Part shown: one piece after another, positions 52,682-60,833 of the stretch | Position numbering within the stretch: position 1 is the first letter of the stretch | Layout: the number at the start of each line of letters is the position of its first letter | DNA from: JASDSY01 sp041441465 | GTDB taxonomy: Bacteria > Muiribacteriota > UBA9980 | Assembly (NCBI GenBank): GCA_041441465.1 | Contig: JASDSY010000022.1 | Span: 186,001 to 250,000, forward strand | Direction of reading: 5' to 3' | Length of the DNA stretch: 64,000 bases | Translations under genes and position numbers: made by a program | The notes under the pieces: model-generated | The model's database searches: none | Seen by the model: only the letters and a program-made list of their open reading frames with translations | What the model was told of the DNA's origin: nothing

Positions 52682-54838
52682 ATGAACCATATCATGGCTA
52701 TATTTGCGAAAAGGCAAAATTTAATTTACTTATTGAATATATTTATACTTTCATTTATTTTTATGTTTATTTTTTCTGGTAACGCTTCAGCTATTGAGTT
52801 TGATGTTATATCAAACGTTAAAGTAACAGAAATGCCTGAATTTTTAAAAGTATCATTCGAGAACCCATCGAAAGCTTTCAAAGTAATCGATGTTGATGTT
52901 AGAAACGAGGCTAACGGCGGCGCGATAATGTTTGATTTTATAAACGCCGAAATGCATTTAAATCGCGATTTAATTACAGTCGGAAAGTACGGTATAAGCG
53001 TTATTCAGATGGCGCAAATTAAGGACAACCCAAAAGTAGCGCGCGCGACATTTGTAATGGACAAAATGACCGATTACAAAGTTTATAAAACCGCAAATGA
53101 ATTATATGTTAATTTCTATAAAACATTAAAATCAGATGCCAGCACAATAGATTTTAAAACGGCTAACCCAGAACAACGCACTGTATCCGAAAGTTCAAGA
53201 AACATTAAAGACGCAAGCGCAACTCAAGCTATCACTAAAAATTATAACGACATATTGACCGACGACTCAATAAAATATGAATTTCACTTTGATAACCTGC
53301 CAATAGAAGAAGTAGTTAAAAAATTCTCTCAAAAAACAAAATTAAATGTAATATTAAAAAATAACGTAAGCGGCAATATTACCGCCCATACTCAAGGAAC
53401 TCTTTACAATGTGCTCGAAGGCATATTTAAATTTAACGGCTTCAAATATAATGTAAACGAAAATATGATAACAATTGTCAGCCGTTCAAACTCTGAAGAA
53501 ATGGAAGTTTCTTTAAAATTTAAAGAGCTTACTTTTACCGAAATTGCTGAATCAATATCGGAAATGGCTAATATAAACGTGGTTTTAGATAAAGCCATAC
53601 CGCTCGATAAAAAAGTCAGTTTTTTTGTACATAAAATGAAACTTATCGACGCAATAAAACTTTTAGCCAGCATGTATGATTATATCGTGGTAAAAGTCGA
53701 CGACGGCACATACGTCATCACACCTAAAGAAAACGAAGCTACTTATGCAAAAAAGATAAAAAAAGTCTTTAAATTTAAAAACGCGGAACCAAAAGATGTT
53801 ATTGCTTTAATAAATGGTTCTGATGAATTAAAGAGAATTTTCAGCGTGAAAAATTTCAGCATCGACACACGCACAAACTGTCTTCTTGTCTATGACACCC
53901 CTAAAAACATTAAAACCCTTGAGGACTTGATAGTAAAAATAGATGAAGGCGTAAGGCAGGTTGACATCGAAGTAAAACTTGTCGAAGTGCAGCGCGACGG
54001 GCTGTCGCGCCTCGGCGTAAAAACCGTATCAGCGCTTGGTTTTGCCGACATAACAAAAAAATTGAAAATCGATAATATCAACGCGACAATGGAATTTTTG
54101 GAAAATCAGAACAAGGCAAAAGTGCTCGCGAGCCCGCGTCTTCTTGTAGTAAACAACAGGCATGCCACATCATTAATCGGCGAGCAGATTCCGGTTCCGT
54201 CTTATGATTATATAATGGCGCCAAGCGGATCGGCATATTTCCAGACAGGCAAAAACAGTACAAACATATATGGCGGCACAAACAATACTACGACAAATTA
54301 TAACAATAATTATAATAACAATAATACAACAATTAACGCTATCGATTATATAAAGACGCAAACCGGCTCGTCCACTGTTAACGATCCGTCAGTTGTCGGT
54401 AATGTCGCATATTTGCCGGTTAAACGTTATTCAATGGAATCAATAGGCATCAACCTGGATATTCTGCCTAAAATCCATTCCGATACTGAAGTAACAATCG
54501 ATCTTCTCGTCGAAGTATCGTCATTATTGAGTGTAACGGAAGACGGCCAGATTCATAAAAGCACTCGAAAAACCAATACTATCGTAAGATTAAAAGATAA
54601 TCAAACCGCGGTATTCGGCGGCATAATAAAACAGGAAGAAAGAAGCGAGACAATAAAAGTGCCAATTTTAGGCGATATACCGCGTCTCGGCAGACTGTTC
54701 TCGAAAATAAACAAAGAAAACGTGGACACCGAAATGATAATGCTCATAACGCCGCACATCACGCCATTTGACATGCCGCGCGACGACGAAAAAAATGACG
54801 GCGTAAATGAAGTCGTTACAAACAGCTTTCAAAATTAA
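52682..54838 (+). CDS. pilQ: Secretin of type IV pilus / type II secretion (PilQ/GspD family)
   Basis: A 718-residue protein; ATG 52682 (6 nt after GAGG) is preferred over GTG 52670. Order: signal peptide (ends about 37, 'GNASA'), AMIN domain (about 40-147), two STN-type domains (about 196-268 and 276-349), NolW/N-domain (about 358-425) and the secretin channel (about 427-695), with 'LASPRLLVVNNRHATSLIGEQIPVP', 'VFGGIIKQEERSETIKVPILGDIPRLGRLF' and 'MLITPHIT'. The AMIN domain points to PilQ rather than GspD. Residues 526-551 are an Asn/Thr/Tyr-rich low-complexity insert within the channel region. No PilM, PilN or PilO gene is adjacent. Confidence 0.95.
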   Translation: MNHIMAIFAKRQNLIYLLNIFILSFIFMFIFSGNASAIEFDVISNVKVTEMPEFLKVSFENPSKAFKVIDVDVRNEANGGAIMFDFINAEMHLNRDLITVGKYGISVIQMAQIKDNPKVARATFVMDKMTDYKVYKTANELYVNFYKTLKSDASTIDFKTANPEQRTVSESSRNIKDASATQAITKNYNDILTDDSIKYEFHFDNLPIEEVVKKFSQKTKLNVILKNNVSGNITAHTQGTLYNVLEGIFKFNGFKYNVNENMITIVSRSNSEEMEVSLKFKELTFTEIAESISEMANINVVLDKAIPLDKKVSFFVHKMKLIDAIKLLASMYDYIVVKVDDGTYVITPKENEATYAKKIKKVFKFKNAEPKDVIALINGSDELKRIFSVKNFSIDTRTNCLLVYDTPKNIKTLEDLIVKIDEGVRQVDIEVKLVEVQRDGLSRLGVKTVSALGFADITKKLKIDNINATMEFLENQNKAKVLASPRLLVVNNRHATSLIGEQIPVPSYDYIMAPSGSAYFQTGKNSTNIYGGTNNTTTNYNNNYNNNNTTINAIDYIKTQTGSSTVNDPSVVGNVAYLPVKRYSMESIGINLDILPKIHSDTEVTIDLLVEVSSLLSVTEDGQIHKSTRKTNTIVRLKDNQTAVFGGIIKQEERSETIKVPILGDIPRLGRLFSKINKENVDTEMIMLITPHITPFDMPRDDEKNDGVNEVVTNSFQN

Positions 54839-55110
54839 TAGCAGGAAAAGTTTAGAAAACAAAATAATTAAATTAAAGACATAATTAAAAATTCCACTGG
54901 CATTTTTGCAGATAAAATTGTTTGTTTTATCTCTGCGAAGAATGATGTTATTTCACAAAAACCATTGAAAAATATGGTAAAAATAAAATAAAAAAAGGCA
55001 AGAAAATGTTAAAAAAAACATATCTGCAGACGATATTTTAAGCGTGGAGTTCAAAAGTCCACTGAAAAAATAAGAAGGTCGGTGAATAGTTTTGAAAGGC
55101 GAGGAGTGAA

Positions 55111-55344
55111 ATGGAGTATAATCGTACAACAAGTCAAAATACCAGTCGTAGCATTAGTCATAGCAAATTAAATCGCACCACAATTGATAGCATCACACTT
55201 AAAGAGTATGTAAAAATAGTTAAACACGCACCCTCAATCAATGAAGGAAAAGTCGCTCTGATAAAAAAGCAAATCAAGGAAAATACTTACATGACAAGCG
55301 GTTTGCTTGAAAAAATGGCCGATAAAATGGTTTCAAAATTCTAA
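55111..55344 (+). CDS. FlgM-like anti-sigma-28 factor
   Basis: A 77-residue protein with an Arg/Ser/Thr-rich, probably disordered N-terminus and a C-terminal half matching the FlgM sigma-28-binding helices: 'APSINEGKVALIKKQIKENTYMTSGLLEKMADKMV' in order (about residues 38-72), comparable with the 'R..KV..LK..I..G.Y.....IA..ML' pattern. FlgM holds sigma-28 inactive until it is exported through the flagellar hook. No flagellar gene is in the window. GAGGAG ribosome site; terminator immediately behind. Confidence 0.7.
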   Translation: MEYNRTTSQNTSRSISHSKLNRTTIDSITLKEYVKIVKHAPSINEGKVALIKKQIKENTYMTSGLLEKMADKMVSKF

Positions 55345-55372
55345 TCAAAGCGGCAGTCTTCATCCGACAAAC

Positions 55373-55409
55373 AAAAAAGCAGGCGGTATTAAAACCGGCC
55401 TGCTTTTTT
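55373..55409. terminator. Bidirectional terminator between the FlgM-like gene and the convergent secreted protein gene
   Basis: AAAAAAGCAGGC (55374-55384 region) pairs with GCCTGCTTTTTT (55398-55409) around a short AT-rich loop, with one bulge in the upper stem. T runs on both strands. Confidence 0.9.
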
Positions 55410-55491
55410 GTTTATATAAAACTTAATTAATTAAAAAGAGTTTATATTTTATACTTTTATCACACATATAAATACCTAATTCAAAAATGAT

Positions 55492-56136
55492 TTATAAGTT
55501 TGATTTTTCGTTCAAATGATAGTTATAAGCTATATCATTCACTTTTTCATATATCCATATATCAGAAAGCGCCGGAGGAAAATTTGGCATATTAATATGT
55601 TCAAATCTTAAATCCAAGATATTTGAATCAATAATATTTTTACTTAAGGACAAATTAAAACATTTCCATGAATCATGAACATACTCATTGGAAGTATGAA
55701 ATAAATGATTTACATTTACTGAATATTTCGAATTAATAATTATCTTAAAAGTTCTATCTGCATTATCTGCATCCAAAAACATTATTAAAAGGTCACGTTT
55801 GGGACTATTTAAACGCACCTGATAAGAAAAATAATGATTATCATAATGCCAACCGGTTAATTTGTCGTACATTGCAGCTTGAGTGTAATCTTTTTCGTAA
55901 TGAATTCTCCCTATATCATTGCCGTTTGTTTTAAAAGCAAAGCAATTATCATTTTTTCCGCAATCTATATGCGCTATAAGATTATATTTAGATGTATCAA
56001 CTTCACCTTCGCGCAATACTAACGATGCGGTATCCTGATTTTCTTTAAAAAGAAATAGCTCGCGCTCCTGAGCCAAACAAATTCCGCACGTTAATAAATA
56101 ATTAAATATTAAAATTAAAATTATTTTTTTTAACAC
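55492..56136 (-). CDS. Secreted beta-rich protein of unknown function
   Basis: A 214-residue exported protein with a clear signal peptide ('IILILIFNYLLTCGICLA', ends about 22). The mature part alternates strands and loops ('YFSYQVRLNSPKRDLLIMFLDADNADRTFKIIIN', 'WKCFNLSLSKNIIDSNILDLRFEHINMP' in order), like a jelly-roll/galactose-binding-type domain such as the one found at the C-terminus of some glycoside hydrolases (DUF6805-like). There is no catalytic motif. A carbohydrate-binding role is a guess. It is divergent from the polysaccharide operon. Confidence 0.55.
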   Translation of the reverse strand: MLKKIILILIFNYLLTCGICLAQERELFLFKENQDTASLVLREGEVDTSKYNLIAHIDCGKNDNCFAFKTNGNDIGRIHYEKDYTQAAMYDKLTGWHYDNHYFSYQVRLNSPKRDLLIMFLDADNADRTFKIIINSKYSVNVNHLFHTSNEYVHDSWKCFNLSLSKNIIDSNILDLRFEHINMPNFPPALSDIWIYEKVNDIAYNYHLNEKSNL

Positions 56137-56233
56137 ATATACCTCACACTTATTATTTTTTATTGATTATATCACAATTTTATGTATAAGAAAATAAACT
56201 AATAAGAAATACTTTTTCATAGTAAAAAAGTAA

Positions 56234-56262
56234 TTGCAATTTATTAGCCTTTAATATATAAT
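56234..56262 (+). promoter_or_regulatory. Sigma-70 promoter of the surface polysaccharide operon
   Basis: TTGCAA (56234-56239), 17-bp spacer, perfect TATAAT (56257-56262). The first gene starts at 56295, giving a leader of about 25 nt with a GAGGTGA ribosome site. Confidence 0.72.
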
Positions 56263-56294
56263 AACTAATAAATGTTGATTTTTGAGGTGAAAGA

Positions 56295-57020
56295 GTGCTG
56301 GAAAATTTTGAAAAAACTAGTTTAATAAAAAATGACGGCGAAGAACTGCTTTTTAATAAAGTCCATGCAGGCGAATTAATGACTAATTCAACGTTTGCGC
56401 AGGCTTTATATTTAGCTTTAACGAATAGAATGCCGGAATACAAAATTGTCGAGATGATAGATACGATTTTAATCGCGATTTTAGTAGAAAGTAAATGCTC
56501 GCCTTCCACGCTCTGCTCTAAATTAGCCGCCCAAACAGGAGCAAACCTTAACACTGCGATGGCCGCCGGATTATCCTCAATGAACATGCTGCACGGTTTA
56601 AATATTGAAGAAAATATGAATATATTAACAGGCGCTGTAAAAGACATGAAGGACATCAATTTGAGCTTCGACGACCAGGCGGAAATAACTGTTCAATATT
56701 GCCATGACAATTCGATAATCCTGCACGGTTATGGCAACCAATTCGACTCTACTGACTTAAGGGTTAAAAAATTAATCGATAGGTGCAAAGAACTCGGCTT
56801 CGATGGTGATTATGTAAAATTAGCCCAGAGCATTGAAAAAGCGCATAAAAGCGTTTTTAATCTTGATTTAAAATTAAACATCGAAGGGCTCGTCGCTGCG
56901 ATTCTTTTAGAAATAGGAATTGACGCCGCCGCCGGCCCGGCTTTTTTTATGATCGCAAAAATGCCTTTAATGGCTGCAAGCTTCCTTGAAGTAAAAAAAA
57001 ATATTCAAAAACAAATTTAA
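56295..57020 (+). CDS. Citrate synthase / citryl-CoA lyase-like protein with altered active site
   Basis: A 241-residue protein starting at GTG behind GAGGTGA. Its layout follows short citryl-CoA lyase-type members of the citrate synthase superfamily: 'TNSTFAQALYLALTNRMPEYK' (about 31-51), 'PSTLCSKLAAQTGANLNTAMAAGL' (about 74-97), an HG pair in 'SMNMLHGLNIEENM' (about 100-113), 'HGYGNQFDSTDLRVKKLI' (about 150-167) and 'NIEGLVAAILLEIGI' with a final amphipathic helix. The first active-site His is kept, but the His of the 'GxGH' motif is Asn, and the usual Asp of 'NVDG' is Glu. So catalysis as a normal lyase/synthase is doubtful. It precedes the ABC ATPase gene by 9 bp. Confidence 0.6.
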   Translation: MLENFEKTSLIKNDGEELLFNKVHAGELMTNSTFAQALYLALTNRMPEYKIVEMIDTILIAILVESKCSPSTLCSKLAAQTGANLNTAMAAGLSSMNMLHGLNIEENMNILTGAVKDMKDINLSFDDQAEITVQYCHDNSIILHGYGNQFDSTDLRVKKLIDRCKELGFDGDYVKLAQSIEKAHKSVFNLDLKLNIEGLVAAILLEIGIDAAAGPAFFMIAKMPLMAASFLEVKKNIQKQI

Positions 57021-57029
57021 TTAACAGCG

Positions 57030-58334
57030 GTGGTTAACATTTCCAGTATTATAAGCGTTGAAAATCTCGGGAAAAAATATATAATAGGTCATCAAACTCA
57101 AGAAAAATACAAAACTTTCCGTGATATACTAACACAAAAAACAAAAAAAATCGCCCATTCATTAAATCCTTTGAATTTATTCAAAAAATCATCGGCTAAT
57201 TCTGAAATTTCAAATGAATCAGAGGAATTTTGGGCGTTAAAAGATGTTTCTTTTGACATCAAAAGCGGCGACCGCATAGGTATAATCGGCCGAAACGGCG
57301 CAGGCAAATCAACGCTTTTAAAAATATTAAGCAGAATCACAGAGCCGACAACCGGCAAAATAAAAATTAAAGGCCGCGTAGCAAGTCTTTTAGAGGTCGG
57401 AACAGGATTTCATCCCGAACTAACAGGGCGCGAAAATATTTTTTTAAACGGCGCAATACTTGGCATGACCAAGGCAGAAATAAAAAGCAAATTTGATGAG
57501 ATCGTGACCTTCGCGGAAATCGAAAAATTTTTAGATACACCTGTTAAAAGATATTCTTCCGGAATGTATGTAAGACTGGCATTTGCGGTAGCGGCGCATC
57601 TGGAACCTGAAATACTGATTGTAGATGAAGTGTTAGCAGTCGGCGATGCTCAATTTCAAAAAAAATGCATGGGCAAAATGGAAGAAGTCGGCAAGGAAGG
57701 CCGTACAGTGCTATTTGTAAGCCATAATATGAATGCTGTTATTAACCTTTGTAATAATGCAATTTTACTTGCCGCCGGCCAAATAATATGCGCCGGTCCA
57801 AGCAATAAAGTAATAAATGAATACATGGTATATGGAAATAAATTAAACGGCGCACTTATTGACGATTCTACCGCCGCTCCAAATAAAAAATTAAAAATCA
57901 GGAAACTTAAAGTATTAAATGACAATAACCAGCCGGCTATTGAATTTGATATAAAAGACGGTGTTTTTTTTGAAATCGAAATTGAAATAATCATTCCCGG
58001 CGAAAACTATAATATAGGTTTTGAATTATGTCATTATCAATATGGTTCCATTTTCACCAGCTGTATTAACGATTATTTACTCATGAATAATATTAAAATA
58101 ATGCAACTGAATAAAGGAATTCATTCCTTTAAAATCGAATTACCTGCAAAATACTTACGAAGCGGCGACTATTATATAAAGGCTACAAGCGCCATACCGA
58201 ATATCGAAGTTCTCGATATATTCAACCGGGAGCTCGTATTTAGAATTATAGATACCGAAAGCCCTATCTCTAAAACAGGAGAAGGCAGAAACGGTGTAAT
58301 TATGCCTATATTAGAATGGAAAAAGCAGCAATGA
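57030..58334 (+). CDS. Polysaccharide-export ABC transporter ATPase with Wzt-type C-terminal domain
   Basis: A 434-residue protein (431 if it starts at ATT 57039). Walker A 'IGRNGAGKST' (86-95), signature 'RYSSGMYVRLAFAVA' (174-188), Walker B 'ILIVDEVLAVGDAQFQKKC' (195-213) and the linker 'EEFWALKDVSFDIKSGDRIG' (65-84) mark it as a Wzt/TagH-type exporter ATPase. The C-terminal 170 residues (from about 290) form a beta-sandwich like the Wzt carbohydrate-recognition domain. GTG 57030 has no ribosome site, whereas GCGGTGG is placed 5 nt before ATT 57039. The permease partner (Wzm) is not adjacent. Confidence 0.9.
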   Translation: MVNISSIISVENLGKKYIIGHQTQEKYKTFRDILTQKTKKIAHSLNPLNLFKKSSANSEISNESEEFWALKDVSFDIKSGDRIGIIGRNGAGKSTLLKILSRITEPTTGKIKIKGRVASLLEVGTGFHPELTGRENIFLNGAILGMTKAEIKSKFDEIVTFAEIEKFLDTPVKRYSSGMYVRLAFAVAAHLEPEILIVDEVLAVGDAQFQKKCMGKMEEVGKEGRTVLFVSHNMNAVINLCNNAILLAAGQIICAGPSNKVINEYMVYGNKLNGALIDDSTAAPNKKLKIRKLKVLNDNNQPAIEFDIKDGVFFEIEIEIIIPGENYNIGFELCHYQYGSIFTSCINDYLLMNNIKIMQLNKGIHSFKIELPAKYLRSGDYYIKATSAIPNIEVLDIFNRELVFRIIDTESPISKTGEGRNGVIMPILEWKKQQ

Positions 58335-59407
58335 GTAACAGCAGAACGGTCCACCTGGTTTATTCATTACCGTCGCCATCCAAAAAATTGTATAAAGCTT
58401 TATACAAAATCAGCCAAAAATTAAACCTGCTGCATCCGCTATATAGAAACGGCAACTTCATTGACTGGCCGGAACCGGTTTATGCTCCGTTTTCAATACC
58501 ATTTAATATCTGCAACACTTTAAAAAATTATTATAAATTAAGATTATATAATATATTCGAAACGGCTGACGCCGATGTTAAACCTGACGATATAATAATG
58601 GTTCATTTATGGCCAAATAAAGATTTTACTGATGTCAACACAAATTTAACATCTTATAAGCTTTTAGAAAAATGCTTTTTAAAAAATAAAGTATACGTTT
58701 TATCTCCTTATAATCATGATATAAAACAAATTTTATGGATGAAAAATATATTTAAAAATTTCAAAGGAATAAATTTCATCCCGATATGCGGCGATTATTG
58801 GCTCGATACATGGTCAAACTCACCTTTTAAAGACTTAATAAAAAAAGAACATATATGTCACGTTAATATGGGAATCGATCCCTTTCAGTATAAAAAAGTA
58901 AAATTCAAATATTCGCCCAAAGGTAAAAGAAAATTTATATATATCGGCAGGACGGATTATCCCAAAAACATTGAAATGCTTGAAAACCTGGCTTCTAACT
59001 GCAAAAATTTCAAGGGCGGATATATTTCAAGCGGCACAATAAAAGGCTGGGAAAAAATATCAAATTATTGTAATTTAACAGATGAATATATGACGGGACT
59101 GGCTTCGGAATACGATTTTTTTATCAGTACAAGCGTCGCAGATGCGCAGGCTACAACCATACTTGAAAGCGTATGTCGGGGATTTGGAGTTGCCGCCACA
59201 CTTGAATCCGGATTTGATTCGGACGGCATAATAAAAATAGATATTAATAACATCGATTTCAACTGTCAACAAATAAACGTCATTCAAAATATGGAAGAAG
59301 AAGAAATTATCAAATTAAATGTTAACGGCTTCAATACAATTAAAGAAAAAAATAATTGGAAAAATATTTGCAACAAAATATTAAATTTTTTGGAGATGAA
59401 TAAATGA
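58331..59407 (+). CDS. Glycosyltransferase, GT4-like
   Basis: A 358-residue cytosolic protein. ATG 58331 overlaps the stop of the ABC gene (ATGA) and is preferred over the in-frame ATG 58316. The C-terminal half has GT-B features: 'RKFIYIGRTDYPKNIEMLENLA' (about 205-226), 'YDFFISTSVADAQATTILESVCRGFGVAATLESGF' in order (about 265-299). The classic EX7E motif is replaced by 'ADAQATTILE'. The N-terminal half contains 'HLWPNKDFTDV' and is not typed. Its sugar is unknown. It is translationally coupled to genes on both sides. Confidence 0.75.
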   Translation: MSNSRTVHLVYSLPSPSKKLYKALYKISQKLNLLHPLYRNGNFIDWPEPVYAPFSIPFNICNTLKNYYKLRLYNIFETADADVKPDDIIMVHLWPNKDFTDVNTNLTSYKLLEKCFLKNKVYVLSPYNHDIKQILWMKNIFKNFKGINFIPICGDYWLDTWSNSPFKDLIKKEHICHVNMGIDPFQYKKVKFKYSPKGKRKFIYIGRTDYPKNIEMLENLASNCKNFKGGYISSGTIKGWEKISNYCNLTDEYMTGLASEYDFFISTSVADAQATTILESVCRGFGVAATLESGFDSDGIIKIDINNIDFNCQQINVIQNMEEEEIIKLNVNGFNTIKEKNNWKNICNKILNFLEMNK

Positions 59408-60006
59408 AAAAAAAAGAAACCATCGAAAGAATTTATATAACCAATGAGGATTTTAAAAAAATAGAAAATGAAATAAGGTTCCATGAACATTTAAGAAGAT
59501 ATGCTTCAGTAAGAAGATTTTGTTACGGCAAGGTCATGGATTTTGCCTGCGGCTGCGGATACGGCTCATATCTATTATCATGCAATCCTGACGTAAAGGA
59601 AATATATGCTGTCGATATAGACAAAGAATCCATAGAATGGGCTAAACATGAATTCAAGCATGAAAAAATAACATATATCAACTCTTCTGTCGAAACCATA
59701 GACAAAAAAATAGATACTTTAGTAAGCCTTGAAACAATCGAACATTTAAAGGATGTTTCGATTATCAAAAACCTTGTAAAAAAATGTAATGTTGACAATT
59801 TGATCCTCTGTTTTCCAGATAAAAAATCAACTCATTTCAATTCATTCCATTACCACGATTTCACATTTCAAGATATTATAGACATGTTTCCGGCATATTT
59901 GTGTTATCATAGTTATAAACACGGCGACGTGCAATTCGTGTTAATGATGAAACTTCCTGAAAACGCTCCGAGCCATATTTTCAGAAATTTAAAAGACCTT
60001 TATTAA
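59404..60006 (+). CDS. Class I SAM-dependent methyltransferase
   Basis: A 200-residue enzyme with motif I 'VMDFACGCGYGSYLL' (about 45-59), an acidic residue ending strand 2 in 'IYAVDIDKESIEWA' and 'TLVSLETIEHLKD' (motif IV region). Starts at ATG overlapping the glycosyltransferase stop (ATGA). It probably methylates a sugar or lipid-linked glycan of the surface polysaccharide. Confidence 0.85.
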   Translation: MKKKETIERIYITNEDFKKIENEIRFHEHLRRYASVRRFCYGKVMDFACGCGYGSYLLSCNPDVKEIYAVDIDKESIEWAKHEFKHEKITYINSSVETIDKKIDTLVSLETIEHLKDVSIIKNLVKKCNVDNLILCFPDKKSTHFNSFHYHDFTFQDIIDMFPAYLCYHSYKHGDVQFVLMMKLPENAPSHIFRNLKDLY

Positions 60007-60038
60007 AACAAAAGCAATAATATTTTTCGGAGGATATA

Positions 60039-60833
60039 TTGAATTGTCCTATTTGTAATGGCAATTTACAATTTTTTTTTAAAGGTAAAGTGCTAAACAA
60101 TATAAATATCTCATATTTTATCTGCCCATCATGCGAGTTCATCTGTACGGAGCATCCGCACTGGCTTAACGAGGCATACAACAATCCGATAGCTTTCATG
60201 GATACCGGCATACTTCAAAGAAATTTAGACAATACTGATCTACTGGAAACAATAATAAACAATAATTTTTCCGGCAGTTCGAAATTTCTTGATTATGCCG
60301 GCGGCTATGGAATTCTTGTAAGACTCATGCGCGACAGAGGTTATAATTTTTATAGATATGATAAGTACTGCCAGAACTTGTTCGCAAATTTTTTCAACAT
60401 AAATGAGATAACAAGCACTGACAGGTTTGAGTTAGTAACCGCGCTGGAATTTTTTGAACATATCACTAATCCGATAGAGGAAATAAAAAAAATTTTTTCT
60501 TGCACCGATTCAATTTATTTCTCCACGGTTTTAAGCCCGGACATAAAAACCGCCGAAAATATTTCAAATTGGTGGTACCTTACGCCTGAAACAGGACAGC
60601 ATGTATCTTTTTACAGCATAAAAACTCTACAAATAATTTCAAAATATTTTAATTGCCACCTTTACTCAAACTTTATAAACCTCCATATACTTACTTTAAA
60701 AAAATTAAAAGAAAATCCCTTTGAAAAAAAATCCTTTATAAAAAAAATCAGCAACTTATTTAAGAGCGAGAATAAAAAGCGTGAAAGTTTGATAATAAGC
60801 GACTCAAATTACATCAAGGAACAATTAAAATGA
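60039..60833 (+). CDS. Class I SAM-dependent methyltransferase with N-terminal zinc ribbon
   Basis: A 264-residue protein starting at TTG, 5 nt after a perfect GGAGG. The first 35 residues hold two CPxC pairs ('CPICNG' and 'CPSCEFIC'), a zinc ribbon found on many sugar methyltransferases. Then comes 'KFLDYAGGYGILVRLMRDRGYNFYRYDKYC' (SAM-binding motif) and 'LVTALEFFEHITNP'. The C-terminal tail is Lys-rich. It shares the ATGA overlap with the next gene. Confidence 0.85.
   Translation: MNCPICNGNLQFFFKGKVLNNINISYFICPSCEFICTEHPHWLNEAYNNPIAFMDTGILQRNLDNTDLLETIINNNFSGSSKFLDYAGGYGILVRLMRDRGYNFYRYDKYCQNLFANFFNINEITSTDRFELVTALEFFEHITNPIEEIKKIFSCTDSIYFSTVLSPDIKTAENISNWWYLTPETGQHVSFYSIKTLQIISKYFNCHLYSNFINLHILTLKKLKENPFEKKSFIKKISNLFKSENKKRESLIISDSNYIKEQLK

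Noticed and set aside
54909..54935. Hairpin after the secretin gene as a terminator
   Set aside because: Stem has a 2-nt bulge and no T run follows; a random AT-rich fold is as likely.
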